A stretch of 64,000 nucleotides of DNA from Otis tarda. Its lineage: Eukaryota > Chordata > Aves > Otidiformes > Otididae. The stretch covers positions 141,621,053 to 141,685,052 of the forward strand of contig CM048552.1 in the NCBI GenBank assembly GCA_026413225.1, given 5' to 3'. Under the pieces are notes generated by a model. It had not been told where the DNA came from. It worked only from the letters and a program-made list of their open reading frames with translations, and did not search any database. Positions 48,865-62,900 of this stretch are shown one piece after another (the stretch's first letter is position 1; each line of letters opens with the position of its first letter). A program made the position numbers and the translations under genes.

Positions 48865-50699
48865 GGTGAGTAGTTTTACGTGACGTCATCTACACTTACT
48901 TCAGGGACAAGTGAGATTCAAAGCATGTACAGAAGTGATTCCTATGAAGCAACTGATGAGTAATAATGTGTTAAGAGTTTCAGAGGAGGATAAGGGATAA
49001 TAATAAAAAATCTGTGCACACAGGTGATGCTTTTTTTTCTGCAGCAGCAGGGCAAGACATGAAGAAAAGACTGACAAAATTTCTGCATACAGGCAGGCAG
49101 GAATCCTGGTTTCCCATGCCAGAGGCATTTGAAACAGAGTCAATGCCAAAAGATGGAAGAGTATTGGAGAGGAAAGCAGTTGCAGCCGTTTGCCTACAGT
49201 GCAGCAATGCTACGGGACACAGAAAATCTAAGCAATGTATCTCATCACCTCTTCCTACCACTTATGTTCTCTCATGGCGCTACACTGGAAACCTCCTTGG
49301 TTCCTCTCTCTGCTGCTTCCAGACTGTTTAGGTGTCCTCAGTTTTGGGTCTCTGTGCTGAGTTACCTATTGCTAAGTGTAGAGCAAGGAAGGACATGGGC
49401 AGCTGAGTGGTAGAGGATAAGGTAACAGGTCCTTGGGGCATGATAAACCCAATTCACTTGACCGTCAGAACCTGCTCTATGATAAAGCAATCAAAGCCCT
49501 CAGATATCCAGAACAGGCCAGAAGAAGTGCTGCATTGTCATTAAAATTATCACACGGACACTGTTTCCAAAAGACCAAGGGAAACAGATTGCTATGCTCT
49601 GAATCATAAAGCTGGGAGAAGCCAAAATGATGTGGGCATTTATCTCGCTTCCATTTGTTAAATTGGGAACTCATGTTGTTGATAGTAGCAATTATATGGC
49701 TGGGAAAATTGTTGATGGCTAGGGATTGCCACAGAGATATTCTAATTGTGTAAGTCTCTGTAATTTACGCATAGGGTGTGTCTGTGTTAGTGTGTTTGGT
49801 AGTTAGATCAGGAGAGCGCTTTTCAAGCAACGCTCAACTGTTGCCCGCTTGCTGAGCATGGGTTTGCATCAGGAAGGGCACCGCAGGTCCTGACCTGGAT
49901 TCTCTTTGGACAGAACTAGCCTGGGAAGTGAGCTGCAGCAGCAACAAAACATTAGTGCATGGGAGCAAACTTAGAGCTTATCTGAACTAAGAGTGCCAGC
50001 GACCTGTAGAAGTGCCTATGTCAGGTGCCCAGCACAAAATGAGCTCTAGAGATTGACTTCTGTTGATCCAAACCACTTATTAATACAGCCATAACCATAG
50101 TTACCAGCCCTGGACAAGCTACATTGAGTTATGGAATTGGGAAATTTCTGAATTCTCAATGATACTAGAAAAAAATCTTTCCACGTACGGAGTAGAGTAT
50201 ATCTCCTGATTCAGGTACCCTCAGTTTACATCTCTGCAAATGAAAGCTGGTGTTAGCCTGATGATTACACACATACAAATGCTGGAAACTAATATATAAA
50301 CATGAATGAAAGCTTCATTCATTCCAGCACAGGTTCATGAATGCCAATGGAATCAGCAATTACCAAAAGTTTATGCATAACTATCACTTAGCACAGTACC
50401 AAGGAAAGGCTCTCACAACTGCCGTGTAGGAACTGGAGTTGCAACTAGACTCAAAGAGAGAAAAATTAAAAGTAGTGAGAAAATGAGGTGTAAAAGTCAT
50501 ATTAAGCACAGACCTCTTCAAAAGGAGAAGCCTATGTTTAATCTCACCCAACATTTTTGTGGCAATTCAAATAAAACCACAATTATAAAACTACGCACTA
50601 GATCCACAGCATTCATGAGACTTCCATTTGAAGCCAGATGAGAAAGGAAGAAGAGACTTTCTCCCTCAGAGTCAGAGGAATGCAGAGGTTAGCACAGTG
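48865..50699 (+). other. DHRSX: DHRSX intron 3, spacer between inverted repeat copies
   Basis: No exon or recognisable retroelement coding sequence was found, so I see no sign that the two flanking repeats are the ends of one element. Confidence 0.45.
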
Positions 50700-51086
50700 G
50701 CCACCAAATCACATCGCTTGCAGTCTGACCCACATGAAGACAGAGTGGGCCGAGCAGTAGGAGGAACGAAAACACCCTTAAAACACTGTAAGTCGCATGC
50801 ATTCAACAAGCATGGCTTTTTTTCCAGGAGATTTCTCTTGGGATGTTTGCACTACATATGGCTCACCTAGGGAATAAAGAGATGACAAGGTCTCTTGCTC
50901 CCTTTTGCAGTATAACCTACTAACGAGCAAAGAGATTTTCCTTGTTATTAGAGTTTTGAGATCTAAGAGTCTACCCAAAATAAGAAGAGGTAATCTGGTT
51001 GATAGGTACCGAGCATAATTGCAGAATAAGTCATAGGTAGTTACTCCACTGACACTTGCTGGCACCAATTTTAACAAAGAGTCCAA
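50700..51086 (-). repeat. Unidentified dispersed repeat, copy B, inverted relative to copy A
   Basis: The minus strand reads through the same series of words as copy A at 48540-48864. The 23-base identical word lies at 50886-50908. The copies differ by substitutions and by small gaps near their 5' sides. Orientation is given relative to copy A as +. Confidence 0.75.
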
Positions 51087-53576
51087 CTGTTTGTTGTTGC
51101 CTTTCCCTGCAATCTAGAGAAAGCCAACTGCTGAGAGTTCCCAAATTCCCAAATTTCTAGATTTGTTTTTACCCAAGAGTCAATGGTGGTATTCCCAGCA
51201 CATGGGCCAGAGTTGTGTAAGTCAGTTCAGCAAAGACTGATGCCTGATTAAAACATGCAAAAATGGTAGAACATATTTGTGGTTGAGGTGTATTTTCTGT
51301 AAGTGTGCAGAAGCATGTGTGAGTTTAAACTTGCTTGTGTCAGATTTGCTTTTCATAGTGTAGTTTTGAGGTGTAACAGTGTAACATCCTGAACTTGTGG
51401 CAAGACCTGACCTGGCTACTTTGTCCCTTCTACCACCTCCTGCCATTAGCATATACTTTCTCTATCACTGCTGATGCTGAAAGACGTGTAGAATTGGTTT
51501 AAAGAGTTTCCTAGCATTAACAGTGCAGTTTCTATCTACATGGTTTCTTTTTTCATACTAGTGCATTGTCTCCAGTGCTTAGCTTTGGCAGGTCAAGGAT
51601 TGCCTTCAGTTGGAGTTGCGCAACTGAACGCCAGGCTCATGAAGACAAGGAAGACAAGAAAGACACCTCATCTTGAAAGACAGGGTGCTAATATGAGCGA
51701 GGAGTAAAGAAGTCTTGATCTGACAGTATGCCACTTTGCAGGACCCTGTGTGGAACTGTGGAGCTCTTCTGCTTTGTCACTTGATGACGAATATAAGAAC
51801 CTTGCCTAAACATGAGTATTTCTTTTCTTTCCTTAGCCTTTTATGTGTTTATGTCAAGTATATTCAAGCCATTTGAAAATATTTTAATCTTGAAAAATAT
51901 TAGATGTGTTAAACTTAATCTAAGTCTCTAAGGACTGGATCCTCCATGTGCTCAAGGGACAGAAGAACCCTTTCTAGAGTCCAAGAAAGTAATGCAAGGC
52001 CTTGTACAGTTTCTCGGTGCTCATAGGCCTTATATCCCTTACCCAGTAAAGCTGGTGACTCTGCTCTGTATTAAGCAGGGAGGATTTTAATCCATGGAAA
52101 GGTATCTTCAGAGCCCTCTGATAAAGTAATTTAGGTGAATAGTTTGCAAATCAATTGTCCTGCTTTTCTGTTTGTTTTACGTAATACTTTGATGCAAAAA
52201 GACTGTTAAATTCACTAAGCCTGCTTGATTATATCTTTTTTTTTTGTTATCCTGTTGACTTTCAGTGTAACATGTTACAAGATTTTTCCCCTCAGTGCTT
52301 ACAAACATTTAAAACAATAGAGAATCTCCCTATTTTTTGTGTTATTGTTAGACATCTTAGAAATTGAGTTGTGATGTTAACAGGGTGGCAATTCAGGCAT
52401 TAAGAGCAATACGAATATGGTTCACGGAGCTAAAAATGAGCCACAGATCTGGATAGTGAGACAGAGATAAAGTCTTTCAAATAATGTGTTCATAATACAG
52501 GCACAAGCCCTGCCTGTTAGTTTCCTAAATTCCCATTTCCTTTGGAAATGTGAAACATATTTCATTAACAGGCTTTGCCACTAGGAAACATGATTTTCTC
52601 TTATTTAAATAATTTATAATTGAAATGTAGAGACAAAGAAATGCACAGGTGTAGCTGTAGGCAGAATAACAAAGTCCTTTCAGATGTCTTGAAATTATTT
52701 TCTGACTGTAAATCACCAAAGGTTTGTGTGACTAATAGGACCAGAGCTCCGAGGTTAGGATTTCGCTTATTGTGCTGCCCTACTGAAGGCAAACCAGAGA
52801 AAGGGAATTTAAAAATGAAATTGCCTCTGCAAGGCTTGAAAAAGCTCCCATTTCACCCTTTTACAGGATTTTGATCCTCTTTTATGTAGAGTCATGATGT
52901 CAAGCAGTGTTCGGATAGAGGTGCTCCTGGATTTTACACCTCCCATAGTACTCCATTATTTTTTCCATCTCAAGCAGTAGTTGAAGGTGCGTTGTGTGAG
53001 CTATTTCCAGACCTTGTCTGTTCTCAAGAAAATTGCCAGGGAATACTGAAAGACAAAGCCAAGAAGAAGGCAATTTGTTTTCTCTCTAGAACGCTCTCAT
53101 ATCTCTCTTCCAAGATCTACTTTATGTAGTCCTAGCTTCCATGGGCTACATGTAGGGCTTTAGAAGTTAATTTCCTTATAAAAAGTAGAACATTTTCTGT
53201 TTAAATGTCATTGGCTTCAGTGCTAGGGATATAGTTGCCAGGAGCGTGGAGAAATTGTGGTTTGAAGTAAACATGGGAAAAGCAGAGCCTATATTTGAAA
53301 CACTTACGGGCTGTGCACGTAACCTTCCAGGTGTGAGCTGCACGTGAACCGGCAGACAGACTGTGGTCTACCTGAGTGTGCCAGCGGTGTCAGTCTTTTC
53401 TTGTCGGTTCCATCCTTGCAGCAATACGACAAGGCTCCAGAAGGAGCCTCTGCACCTCTGAAGGGCCAATACTAGTGTGTCCATGCTTAAGTTGTATTTT
53501 GAGGGCCATTTTTCAATGGCAAAGAAACGAAGCTCTCAATAGATGTCCCTGTTCTTAAATGAGTTATGAACCAGTA
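51087..53576 (+). other. DHRSX: DHRSX intron 3, featureless part
   Basis: No exon, RNA gene or clear repeat could be supported. Confidence 0.45.
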
Positions 53577-53855
53577 GTGCCCAGTGAATAGGACCAGAGG
53601 CAATGGACACAAACTGAAATGCAAGAAATCCCAAGTAGGACAACTCTTTTTCTTTTTTTTTAGCAGAAGGGCTATTGGATATTGGCACAGGTTGCCCAGA
53701 GAGTTTGTAGAGTCTCCATCCTTGGAGATATTCAAAAGCCATTTGGACACAGTCCTGGGCAACCAGCTCCAGGTGGCCCTGCTTGGGCAGAGGCTGGGAC
53801 TGGACAATCTCCAGAGCTGCCTTCCAGCCTCAGCCACCCTGTAACTCTGTGAGTC
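53577..53855 (+). mobile_element. Degraded CR1 LINE 3' fragment
   Basis: The CR1 ORF2 words AATAGGACCAGAGGCAATGG, GGCACAGGTTGCCCAGAGAG, CCTTGGAGATATTCAAAAGC, CCTGGGCAACCAGCTC and GGGACTGGACAATCTCC, plus the end CCTGTAACTCTGTGAG, appear in order. A T-rich stretch near 53643-53661 interrupts or expands it. Sense orientation. Confidence 0.9.
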
Positions 53856-56830
53856 TAAGAAATTTTAGCAGCCAAAACCACATGAAACCCTATCTGCTTC
53901 ATTTGTCCAGCCCTGACTACAAGTAGTGTAACATACACAGATTCCTGGACTGCAGGGTCTTCAAGGAATTGTGTCAGTATTCATACAGTGCCCATAATGA
54001 GACTCTTGGGCACAGATAGTGGTAAGAACAGCAATAATTGGACCATAATACAGTCTTAGGAAATGGGTATTTGAGAAGAACTTCAGAGCAGTATGAAAAA
54101 ACCCCAACTGTGCAGGTAGAAAACCCGTTCTGTGGAAACAGAGGGAAGGAGTGTAGAAACACTGACACTGAGAGCAATAATTTGTGTGAAAAGGCCAGGA
54201 AATATTGCCCATGGCTTTGGAGCAGCTTGCCCTTTGTGTTAATTTTTTCTATGCATGGCATAGACTAATATATTTTATTTTAAGACCTAAATTTTAAAAT
54301 CTAAGTTTCAAATAAAATGTGTTCAAGATTATGTGATGCATGATACCTCTGCTACATTTTCACAATCTGAATAGAAATTAGCGCGCTCGTGCTCTTTGAA
54401 ACCCTTCTCAGCCTATTTAAAGGCTTGCAGGAAACGTGTAATGCCAGAGCATTTTTTATAATCTTTTCTGGTACTTCGTGCTAGAAAATCTTGCTTATAA
54501 TAAGGAAAAGAAACACTCTTAAGGAGACTGCTAAACTCTTGAATTAAGCAAAACATCTAACATGAGAATCATTGGATGTCTAATAAATATGTGGATTTAG
54601 ATTTTTCCTCTTTTATTGAGGCAAGATTTCTGGACGAGGTGATGTGAACTGTAAGCAGCACGTGATTAATTTCCCCAAGATAATGGTCAGCTGTGTTTCA
54701 GTCCTTATTTAGTCTTAACATTATGTCTGCCACTGTCTTCTCTTACCAAGATGACTGTGGACCTCAGGCTACTTGGAAGGAGTAGCTCTTCACAACTGAT
54801 GTGTCTTGAGGAGACAAAATAAATCAAATCATCTTTCCAGCATTTAGTCTGATCTAGTTGAAAAATAATCCTTGCCAATGTTTTACCTCCCAAATAGAGG
54901 GAGGCCTGTGGTGGGAGAGAGAACTCTATGGCTCTAGGCAAGATTTGCTGTTGTTCTGTATTTCTTTTCATTCTACTCCAGTCTCACTTATGGTCACATA
55001 CTTGTACTTTTTTTTTTTTAATAAATTTAAAGCTACTAAACTTCCTGGAACATGGATCTTATTTAAATGGTACTGTGTCTGTACTTCTTTGTCTTTAGGA
55101 ATTTGATGACATTGCGGGGTGGGGGGAGGGGGGAAGTATGTATTGGAGAGGAGGAAAGGAAAAAGTAGTGCCAGGAAAAAAGCAGTTTCTCCTGTTCAAA
55201 ACTTTGTTGTGGCAGTTGGGGACTTCTGAACTGGAGGTTTGTGAAAAGTTCATGTTCCAACCTAAAATCTTGCAGGCTTTCTCCTAGTTTATATTTTACA
55301 ATTGGAAGTCAGTCCATGCAAAAATCCCATGGCCCTAATTGGAACAATTTTTCATGAAGACTGAATATTTCCTAGAGATTTGTCTGTTTTGATGGTAGTG
55401 GTTATTGGTTAAAGAGAGAGAGAAACATTTTGACACTCATATCCGCGAAACAAAGCGGGGAAAGTGCCTCTGCCTGTAGAAATGTGGCAGTTTGTGTTCA
55501 GGTCAATCTAGATCAAAGGCTTTTCATCCCAACTTGTCCTGGTTCTCTTATGTCCCAGACTACTGTACTATCAAAGGCAATCTTTGTTTTAGAGTCTAGA
55601 CATTAAAATCTTCTTAAATTAATAAGCTGATGCTTATCAATGCTTTATGTTGATTTGGAAATGCATGCTATAAGAGAATTTATATTTTCTAAAGAGAATT
55701 TTGCAAATTGGAAATGTCTTATGGAAGACACTTCTTTCATGGGAGTCTGAGCCTACTTCCCATCAATCTTTTTTTGGCTTTTTTTTTTTTTTTCTTTCAG
55801 ATGATGCAAAATTAATTGTTTGGTCCCAGGCTAAGTGAAGTCCTTCAAGACTCTGTTTCTGAATGCAGAAGACAAAGCACATCTCCAGTGCCTTGAAGGC
55901 CTTATGCTTTCAAACCGTAGGCTGCCTATAATAGAGAGAGATGTCAAAAAACCTGCTTATTTGGTGTGGAACTGGTGCATGTTTTATAAGGCTGATGTAG
56001 TGAGCAGTTCTCCTGAGAATCTTACTCAGGGTCTTCCCCCAGTTCAGATAATCTCAAATGCCTGGCTGAAGACTGCTGTCTTAAAAGATCTATGAAATTA
56101 TTTTTATAGTCTGGAATCATAATCCTGGAGTTACCTTGACAACTACTGGTGATATATAACTACATTGTGTTTGCCTCTCCAGATACCTTTTCAGCTGGTT
56201 CTACAGACAGAATATAGATTTTTTCTTTTCTTTTTTTTTTTTTTTATTTGCTTGAGTTGTATCTCTGGAAACATGCTATTCAGAGAGCAGCATCCTTTTT
56301 TTGTGTGTCCTCCTAGCAGGATAAAACAGTGTATTTGCCTTTGGTTGCAAAAGAGAACAATTTGTGGCAGTGTTCACATGTTATCCAAATAATTGCCAAA
56401 CAGTGACTTCTTATACAAATCTGAAATTCAAATTGGTGCGTTCATCTTAACCAACCTGGGTATATGTAGAGATTAAACCTGAATAAATCTTGCGTTTCAA
56501 GTAATGAAAAAGACGTCACTGAGGGTAGAGAAACTCTCAGAGAGTCACGTCCCAGTTGACAGCGACACAACTTTCACAGCCATACCTGCTTATAAGGCAC
56601 GAGCTGGGCTAGCACAGTGTACACGAGGCTGATGCTTTGCTGTCAGTCTCGTCGTATCCCCAGGCAGTATGTAAGAGGGTGCTGGCTTTGTTCTAGCCCT
56701 CAGCTTACTTATTTCCTCCTACCCTTCCATTAAAGAAAATTGCGTATTTTCCTTTCCATTCTGTGCCCTTAACTTTCCTAATCCTGTCGGAAAGTCTTTC
56801 AAAGCATTTAGTGTTCCTGGCATCATAGTA
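53856..56830 (+). other. DHRSX: DHRSX intron 3, featureless part
   Basis: No exon or clear repeat was found. G-run cluster GGGGTGGGGGGAGGGGGG lies at 55116-55133, and poly-T runs at about 55775-55793 and 56229-56246. Confidence 0.45.
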
Positions 56831-56947
56831 TTTCTGTCTTTGTCTCTCCCTCTCTTCTCTCTTTCTCTTTTCCTTTCCCCCTTCCCCCCTTCCTTACTCT
56901 CTCTCTCTTTCTCCATCTCTGTCTCTCTCTCTCTTTTTATTTTTTTC
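56831..56947 (+). repeat. Long CT-rich polypyrimidine tract
   Basis: About 117 bases that are nearly all C or T, with CTCT, TTCC and CCCC subruns and only scattered purines. Open frames read through it on the minus strand give low-complexity Arg/Glu/Lys sequence and are not coding. Confidence 0.85.
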
Positions 56948-59900
56948 AAGGAATGGGAAATACAGCTTTGTAAGACACATCTTGCTGTTTCGTATTCTGC
57001 TTAAGATGGTATTTGTGTTCTCATAGGAGCTGCTTTACATTCCTCCCATACTGCAGGCAAGCAGTAAGTATCAATGGGTACAGCCTGCATTTTTCTCATG
57101 CCTTTTCATTTTCAATTTTAAAAATGATCCCAGGTTAATGGTGCTTGCATAGTCAGAAAAATTGGACATTTTTTAAAGGCATTGTGTGATTTGCTATTCT
57201 GCACATTTCATCCAGTATGCTAAGTTTTATTTAGTTTCTCTTTAGCTGGCTTCTGAGATGGTGACATAAACCTACTGCCCAACCAGGAAAAACAAGCTCC
57301 TTCGTTGATTTTATATAGGACTGGAAGAGTAGACATGGATGATCTGGACTGCATGATATCTTTTCTCTGGCAGCTATTCTGTTAAATTAGTTTCAAAGCT
57401 GTCAAATTAAAAAACACAAAGTAAGAGTGACATGTTATGTCCAGTAGGTGTTTGTGTCCTCAGAAGACGTACCATGCTAGCCTGGGGAAAAGCCTAAAAG
57501 ATAACTTCCATTATTATTCAACTGAAAACCAGAAAAAGAATTATTGAATCATTAAGCTAATTTTCTCTGAATGGGATGAAGTAACTCCTGATGGGTTTTT
57601 CTCCTCTTCCTGCTGTCTTTGTCCCAATGTCTCCCTGGCTTCTCCATTCCCACTGAACAGTTCCTCCATCCTTTCCCCAAACCTTTCTTCTCAAGTCCCA
57701 GTTGCATGCGTTTCTAACTGATTCTGGCTTCCTTTTATCTCAGAACTGCAAATGCTGAGTTTGACTGCCAAAAGCAAGGCAGAAATACCTGTCAGTGGGT
57801 AGACACAGCAATTTAAAGGTATGAACTTAACCTCAAGTTATCTATCTGTGCCTTTTCATCACTACGCCCAACCAGTTCCTGGGCAATGTGGATCTCTTTT
57901 GCCTTTGAACAAGAGCTCTTTTCTCATCCCTTGACTTCCGTCTAGACCGGCACTGATGCAGTCAGGCATCATCTCCTCTGGGTTAGCAGGGAGAGCCCTT
58001 GATTAATGCTGCAAGAAAGTAGCGGTGGGAAGGCCAGCTTGGAGTGCTGGCCGCACTCGGAGAAGCAGCGCTCTGCACGAATCGCTGTGCGAGAGCGTGC
58101 ACCTGCACTCTGCCAGCTGCCGAAGAAATGCTGATGGCACAGCAGCGCCTACTCCAAGTGCAGCCAGGTGGCTATGTTAACAGCTGATGATAAAGGTCTT
58201 CAGCTTAGGTAGAGGGGTCTCCCAGCTCTCAGAAAGGCTGAAGCATTTTAAAAGAGCAGAGGACTGGCAGGAGAGGACATGAGCCTTGCTAAAGGGAGAA
58301 GGACCCCCCTCCCAAGGCTGTCGTGGCTCCAAGCCATGGCGTGGAGACACAGAGGTTCCCCGTGCTACACATGGACCGGGGGCTCATACCATTCCATGTA
58401 TTTTGTAAAATCAGAAATTGAATGGGCATTACAGATCACCACTACTGAAGTTTTGAAACCCTGTTCATTCTTCCCCCTGCTTCTGTGGCAGGTACTGGTG
58501 TAGGCATTTGAAGTGCTTCTAGCAGCATATATCGACTTGGTTCTCAGATATTATTAAAATCTGGGAAGTTCTTTTGGTGGTTTTATGTTCGTGCTGAACA
58601 CAAAGAGCAACCATGCAGAAACCTATGAAACCACGCTGGAGCTTTAGGAAGACAGAATGAAAATAATTCCTTAATGTTACAGTTCCTTTCTTAACTTTTT
58701 TTTTTTTTCAGTTGACCTGTATCCTTCCCTGTTAGGGGCCAGGCAACTCAAAAGCACCTCCTGAATAAATAAGCATTAAAGGAAGATAAATACAATAATA
58801 TGGCCAGAGCAGAACTTGGTATTTATGCAGGACTAAGAAGAAATGTCAAGGACTCTGCACCTAAGAGTTTGTATGATTACATTCAATAAATATGAATCAC
58901 AAAGCTACTTGATTATTGCATCTAAATATTTCTAACCCTTTTTTTTGGGGGAGTATTATAGCCTTGTAAATAATGGGGTTTGGGGCTGTAATTCCATCTC
59001 CTCTTGAAAACAATGGTAACATTTCCATTGACTTGAATGCAATCAGGGATTCTACCTTATAATTTTAAACAGTACAATGTATTTCTGTTTCTTTCAGTGT
59101 ACTGCCTTAACTAGAGGCTTGCCCCAGGTTTATCAGCGAAGTGACAATTTCAACAATTCACCTGGGCAGTTACTTGGAGGTGGCCCAGGAAGGCCAGCAT
59201 TTTGATCCCAGTTGGCCATCAATTTGTGCTGGGAGTCATTGAGTCTCGTGGCCCTTCAAATCTGAATTACAATAGCTGTGTGTGCAGATGCTGTTCCTAT
59301 CCATGTATGCACTTACTTCTAAAAGCCCCACAAACAAATTTCTCTCTTTCTTCGGTCAATAAGAACTGTAATTCAGCCACACATTTTAAAATGCATACCT
59401 TGTGATGTTTTTGTTTCCCATGAATTTGCAATTAACTGCAAGGATTTTCTGAAGGTTTCTAAACCCTTATTTAGCCTGCATAATGCTGAATAGTGGTGTG
59501 ATTTCTGTATATGTTAGAGTTCATATGTGCTCATCAATCTGCTTAGAGAACACTACATAGCACTGGGCTCCAATTTGCAGCAAGAGTAGCCTGTAAAACT
59601 TGACCATTAGGTGAATTCAATTGGCTCTCATCTACGTATGGCCTGACAAAAAGCTGGAATCTCTGTGTCTTGCATTCCCAGTGCAACGAGTCTGAACCAG
59701 GCTTTTATGTATTAAGGATGAATTCAAGCCAAAAATATTCTCTATGATTGCTGTTAGCTTTTATGCATGGTAGTTACCAACAGCAAGTCAAAGATCTTAG
59801 TTGCTTTATACTATACCTCCACACACACTCAGATGCAGGCATTTTGCAGTCCTTCCTTTAACGAGCTTCTTATTTTGAAGAGGTCACACTCATCCAGAAC

Positions 59901-62900
59901 GTTGTTTATTTTTCTCCCCTCTTGTGCAACACCTTGCACTTACCCGCAATCATTCCTCTGTCAAGTGTTGCCTAATTGCGTACTTTTGCTTGTTCTTTCA
60001 GGAAATTCCTAATGATCCTCCCAAGCCTCCGTTAAGCTAAATGTTTCTGTGTTGTCAGCAACTTTCACCACCTGTCTATTCAGCCTGTTGTACAGAAAAT
60101 TCTTAACACCTGGCACCTACCACGTGTTTGGGTACAAAGCAAATGAACCACTACGTTTCTCTTGAGAGCGCTCAGAACTGGCAGCAGGCAGAGGCAGTGA
60201 CTCTGCTTCTGACGAACAGGGCCATTAGTCAGCCCTCACACTCAGGTGTGGGAATGCTTCTCCTTGGGGCCCAAAGAAACCTGACACTGAAAACCTGGGC
60301 TGTTTTGTGGGTTTTAGCTGGTTTATTTTTTTTCTTTTTAGTGTTGTATGTACAGAACAGCAAATGCTCAAATAAAACAAACAAGCATGATTTGGAAGTG
60401 GCCAGTGCCTTTGCCTCAAATCAGCCCCATCTCACAATAACGGTTGCACCGAGCTTGGTGAAACAGAAGAATGAAGCTTGCAGATTGCAAAAGCAAGGTG
60501 CTGAAGACACCAGGAAGGCAGCACGCTAGGATGCAAGCTGCTGCTGTGTAGCATCTTTGGACAGAGAGTATTTTATTCAGGAGCCCTCCTGTGTGTCCTG
60601 TACCTCAGTGTGTGGGTGTCAACTCCACTGAGAAGACAGAAGAGCAAGTGGTTAGACACAGAGCGGTGGTAGTGCTGTGTTGACTGATCAGAAACCTTGT
60701 CTGGGAATTTAAGCTACTTTTAAGCAAATGCAGTAATGAAATATGTAGGAAAGAGATGGATAAATTAGGATTTTTTTTTTCCTTTTTGTTGGATTAAGAA
60801 AAGTAGTCAGGGAAACATGAATTGCCAACAAGAACATGTGAAAGGCTTTGTAAAGGCATTTGTGAATACTGTGACATGTGTCTTTAACCTAGATATTTTG
60901 AACCAAAGAGGATGCAGATACTAGCATGAACATACAATGATAGATAAATGCAAGATTTTTTGAGTTGCTCTTTCATGGGACACGTGATTTTTATCTCACA
61001 AGGGAGAGTTTTGAGAAACAGATCCAAGCCTTGAGAAGCAGTAAATGTGGAAGAGCTAGCAACAGCTGAAGGATGACTGGGATGCCAACTGCAGCTGGAG
61101 TGCTGCTGGCTATGTTGGAAACATTAACTGTATAAACACAGATCCTTCACCTTTTTCAGTATGATAAATAAACAGTAGTTTGTATTGAATCTCCATATTC
61201 AGTCTCGAGTGATTTAAATTCTTGATTAAAAGGTCATTTCAGTGTCCTGGTGTATCTTATGAAAGTCTCAGGAAGCAGAGAAGGATGGATGAGATACAGG
61301 AACAGTTTCTGAAGGTGAGCAAAGGTTGGACTTTTTAATTACAGTCAGTTCAGCCTCTGAATTCATGAGTATGCCTTGTGCTTTGGACTTTTTTTTTTTT
61401 AATGTACTATTTATTATTACAGTGAAGATCTAAAAGCTTCCTTTCGCTAAGTAACTCAGGGAGAACTATAAATCAAGATTTGTTTTGGCTAGAAATTAAT
61501 CTTTTCTTATGTAAGCTGAAAGTAGAGATTCATAAAGTGAATAATATTTTGTTTCTTCAGTAACATGTCAATAACAGCTTGTCTTTGGGAATTTCAGCCT
61601 TTCCAAATTCAATTTCAACTGTCTTACGTATTTACTTACCTGTTTTAATTAAGAATTGGCAGGAATAAAAGAAAAAAAAAACAAACTTAGTTTCTGAGCT
61701 GATATGATCTTAATTGAGAGTGACTGGCTCTCACATTGTCATTGATCACTTATTTTTGTGAATTATATCAAGGCATATATAAGGAATATGTAATACTCCC
61801 CCATGGCAATATCTAGCAGAAGGAGCTGAAGAGAGCCCAGGTGTTTTAACACGGTGGTTTGAAAATGCTCCAAAAATAGTCTGTGGTTTTGGAATCCTTG
61901 GAGAAGGCAGGGGACGGCTTTCCAAACACCTGGACTCCTTGATCCACCTGTAGGATAAGCTCTCCTGCCGAAGACGTTGCAACATATTAATCATCTTTGC
62001 CATGCTTAAACAATGCCCGCTTCTTCGTGGTGTAGCTTCAGAACAAAGGCACAATGTTTCTACGCAGACCTCGTGCCCCAGAAAACATATTCTTCCCAGC
62101 CTTGTTTCCTTCAGATTTGCGGAAAAACTTTGAAGGGCAGCGGTCTGGAGGAAATGAGAAATAAGAGGCTTTAACGTGCTTTAGAGCGTCTGTGTCCTTA
62201 TGTACACGCCCTCCAATGGCATACACAGAGGGAATATGCTTGCTTACCTAAGTAATGGTCTGATTTTTAACTAAAATGTAGTTTCTAAGTAGAGCCTTTC
62301 AAACTGTGCGGCAGTAATAGATCAGACATAAGCTGTGAGACATTAGGATATATCATGACAGAAGTGGGGATTTAGCTACATATTTGCCGCTTTCCCACTC
62401 ATCAATATCTAATGAGTAGGGATTAATTGTGACAGAATATTGAGCGATGTAGAGACAAGTGGCGTAAGAGACCAATGGATACAGCTGCGTAGGAGGGAAA
62501 AAATGGGCACCAGCAAGGAGTGGGGAAAAAAAATCAGTTGTGTCAGTGAAATAGTTTCATACTAAAAGCATGATTTGTGCTGTTTCTTTCAACTGTCACG
62601 TACACTGTAAGAGAACTGATAGATTTTATGAATATTTAAGAAAAAAAAAAATTCACCAATGTACTGAAAAAGTTGGACCCAATGAGACGTAAGATAAAGT
62701 GGTCAGCAGACCTTTCAACAGACCTTTACTTGAAGAGAAAAGAAGCCCCAAAAACTATGTCTGATGCAACTTAGGAAGAATCTATCACATGCATTGCTAA
62801 GTGGTTAATTTGTTACCTCTATTAAAAATTTACCTGCTGTTGCCAGGCCTACCTTCAGCTTTTTGAAGTGCCTAACTTCCATTTTTGAATCATGCTGTCC

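Noticed and set aside
56719..56949. Arg/Glu/Lys-rich minus-strand open frame
   Set aside because: It is a translation of the CT-rich low-complexity tract.
60128..60529. A 133-codon open frame on the + strand
   Set aside because: No domain, no splice context, and the composition looks like random intron.
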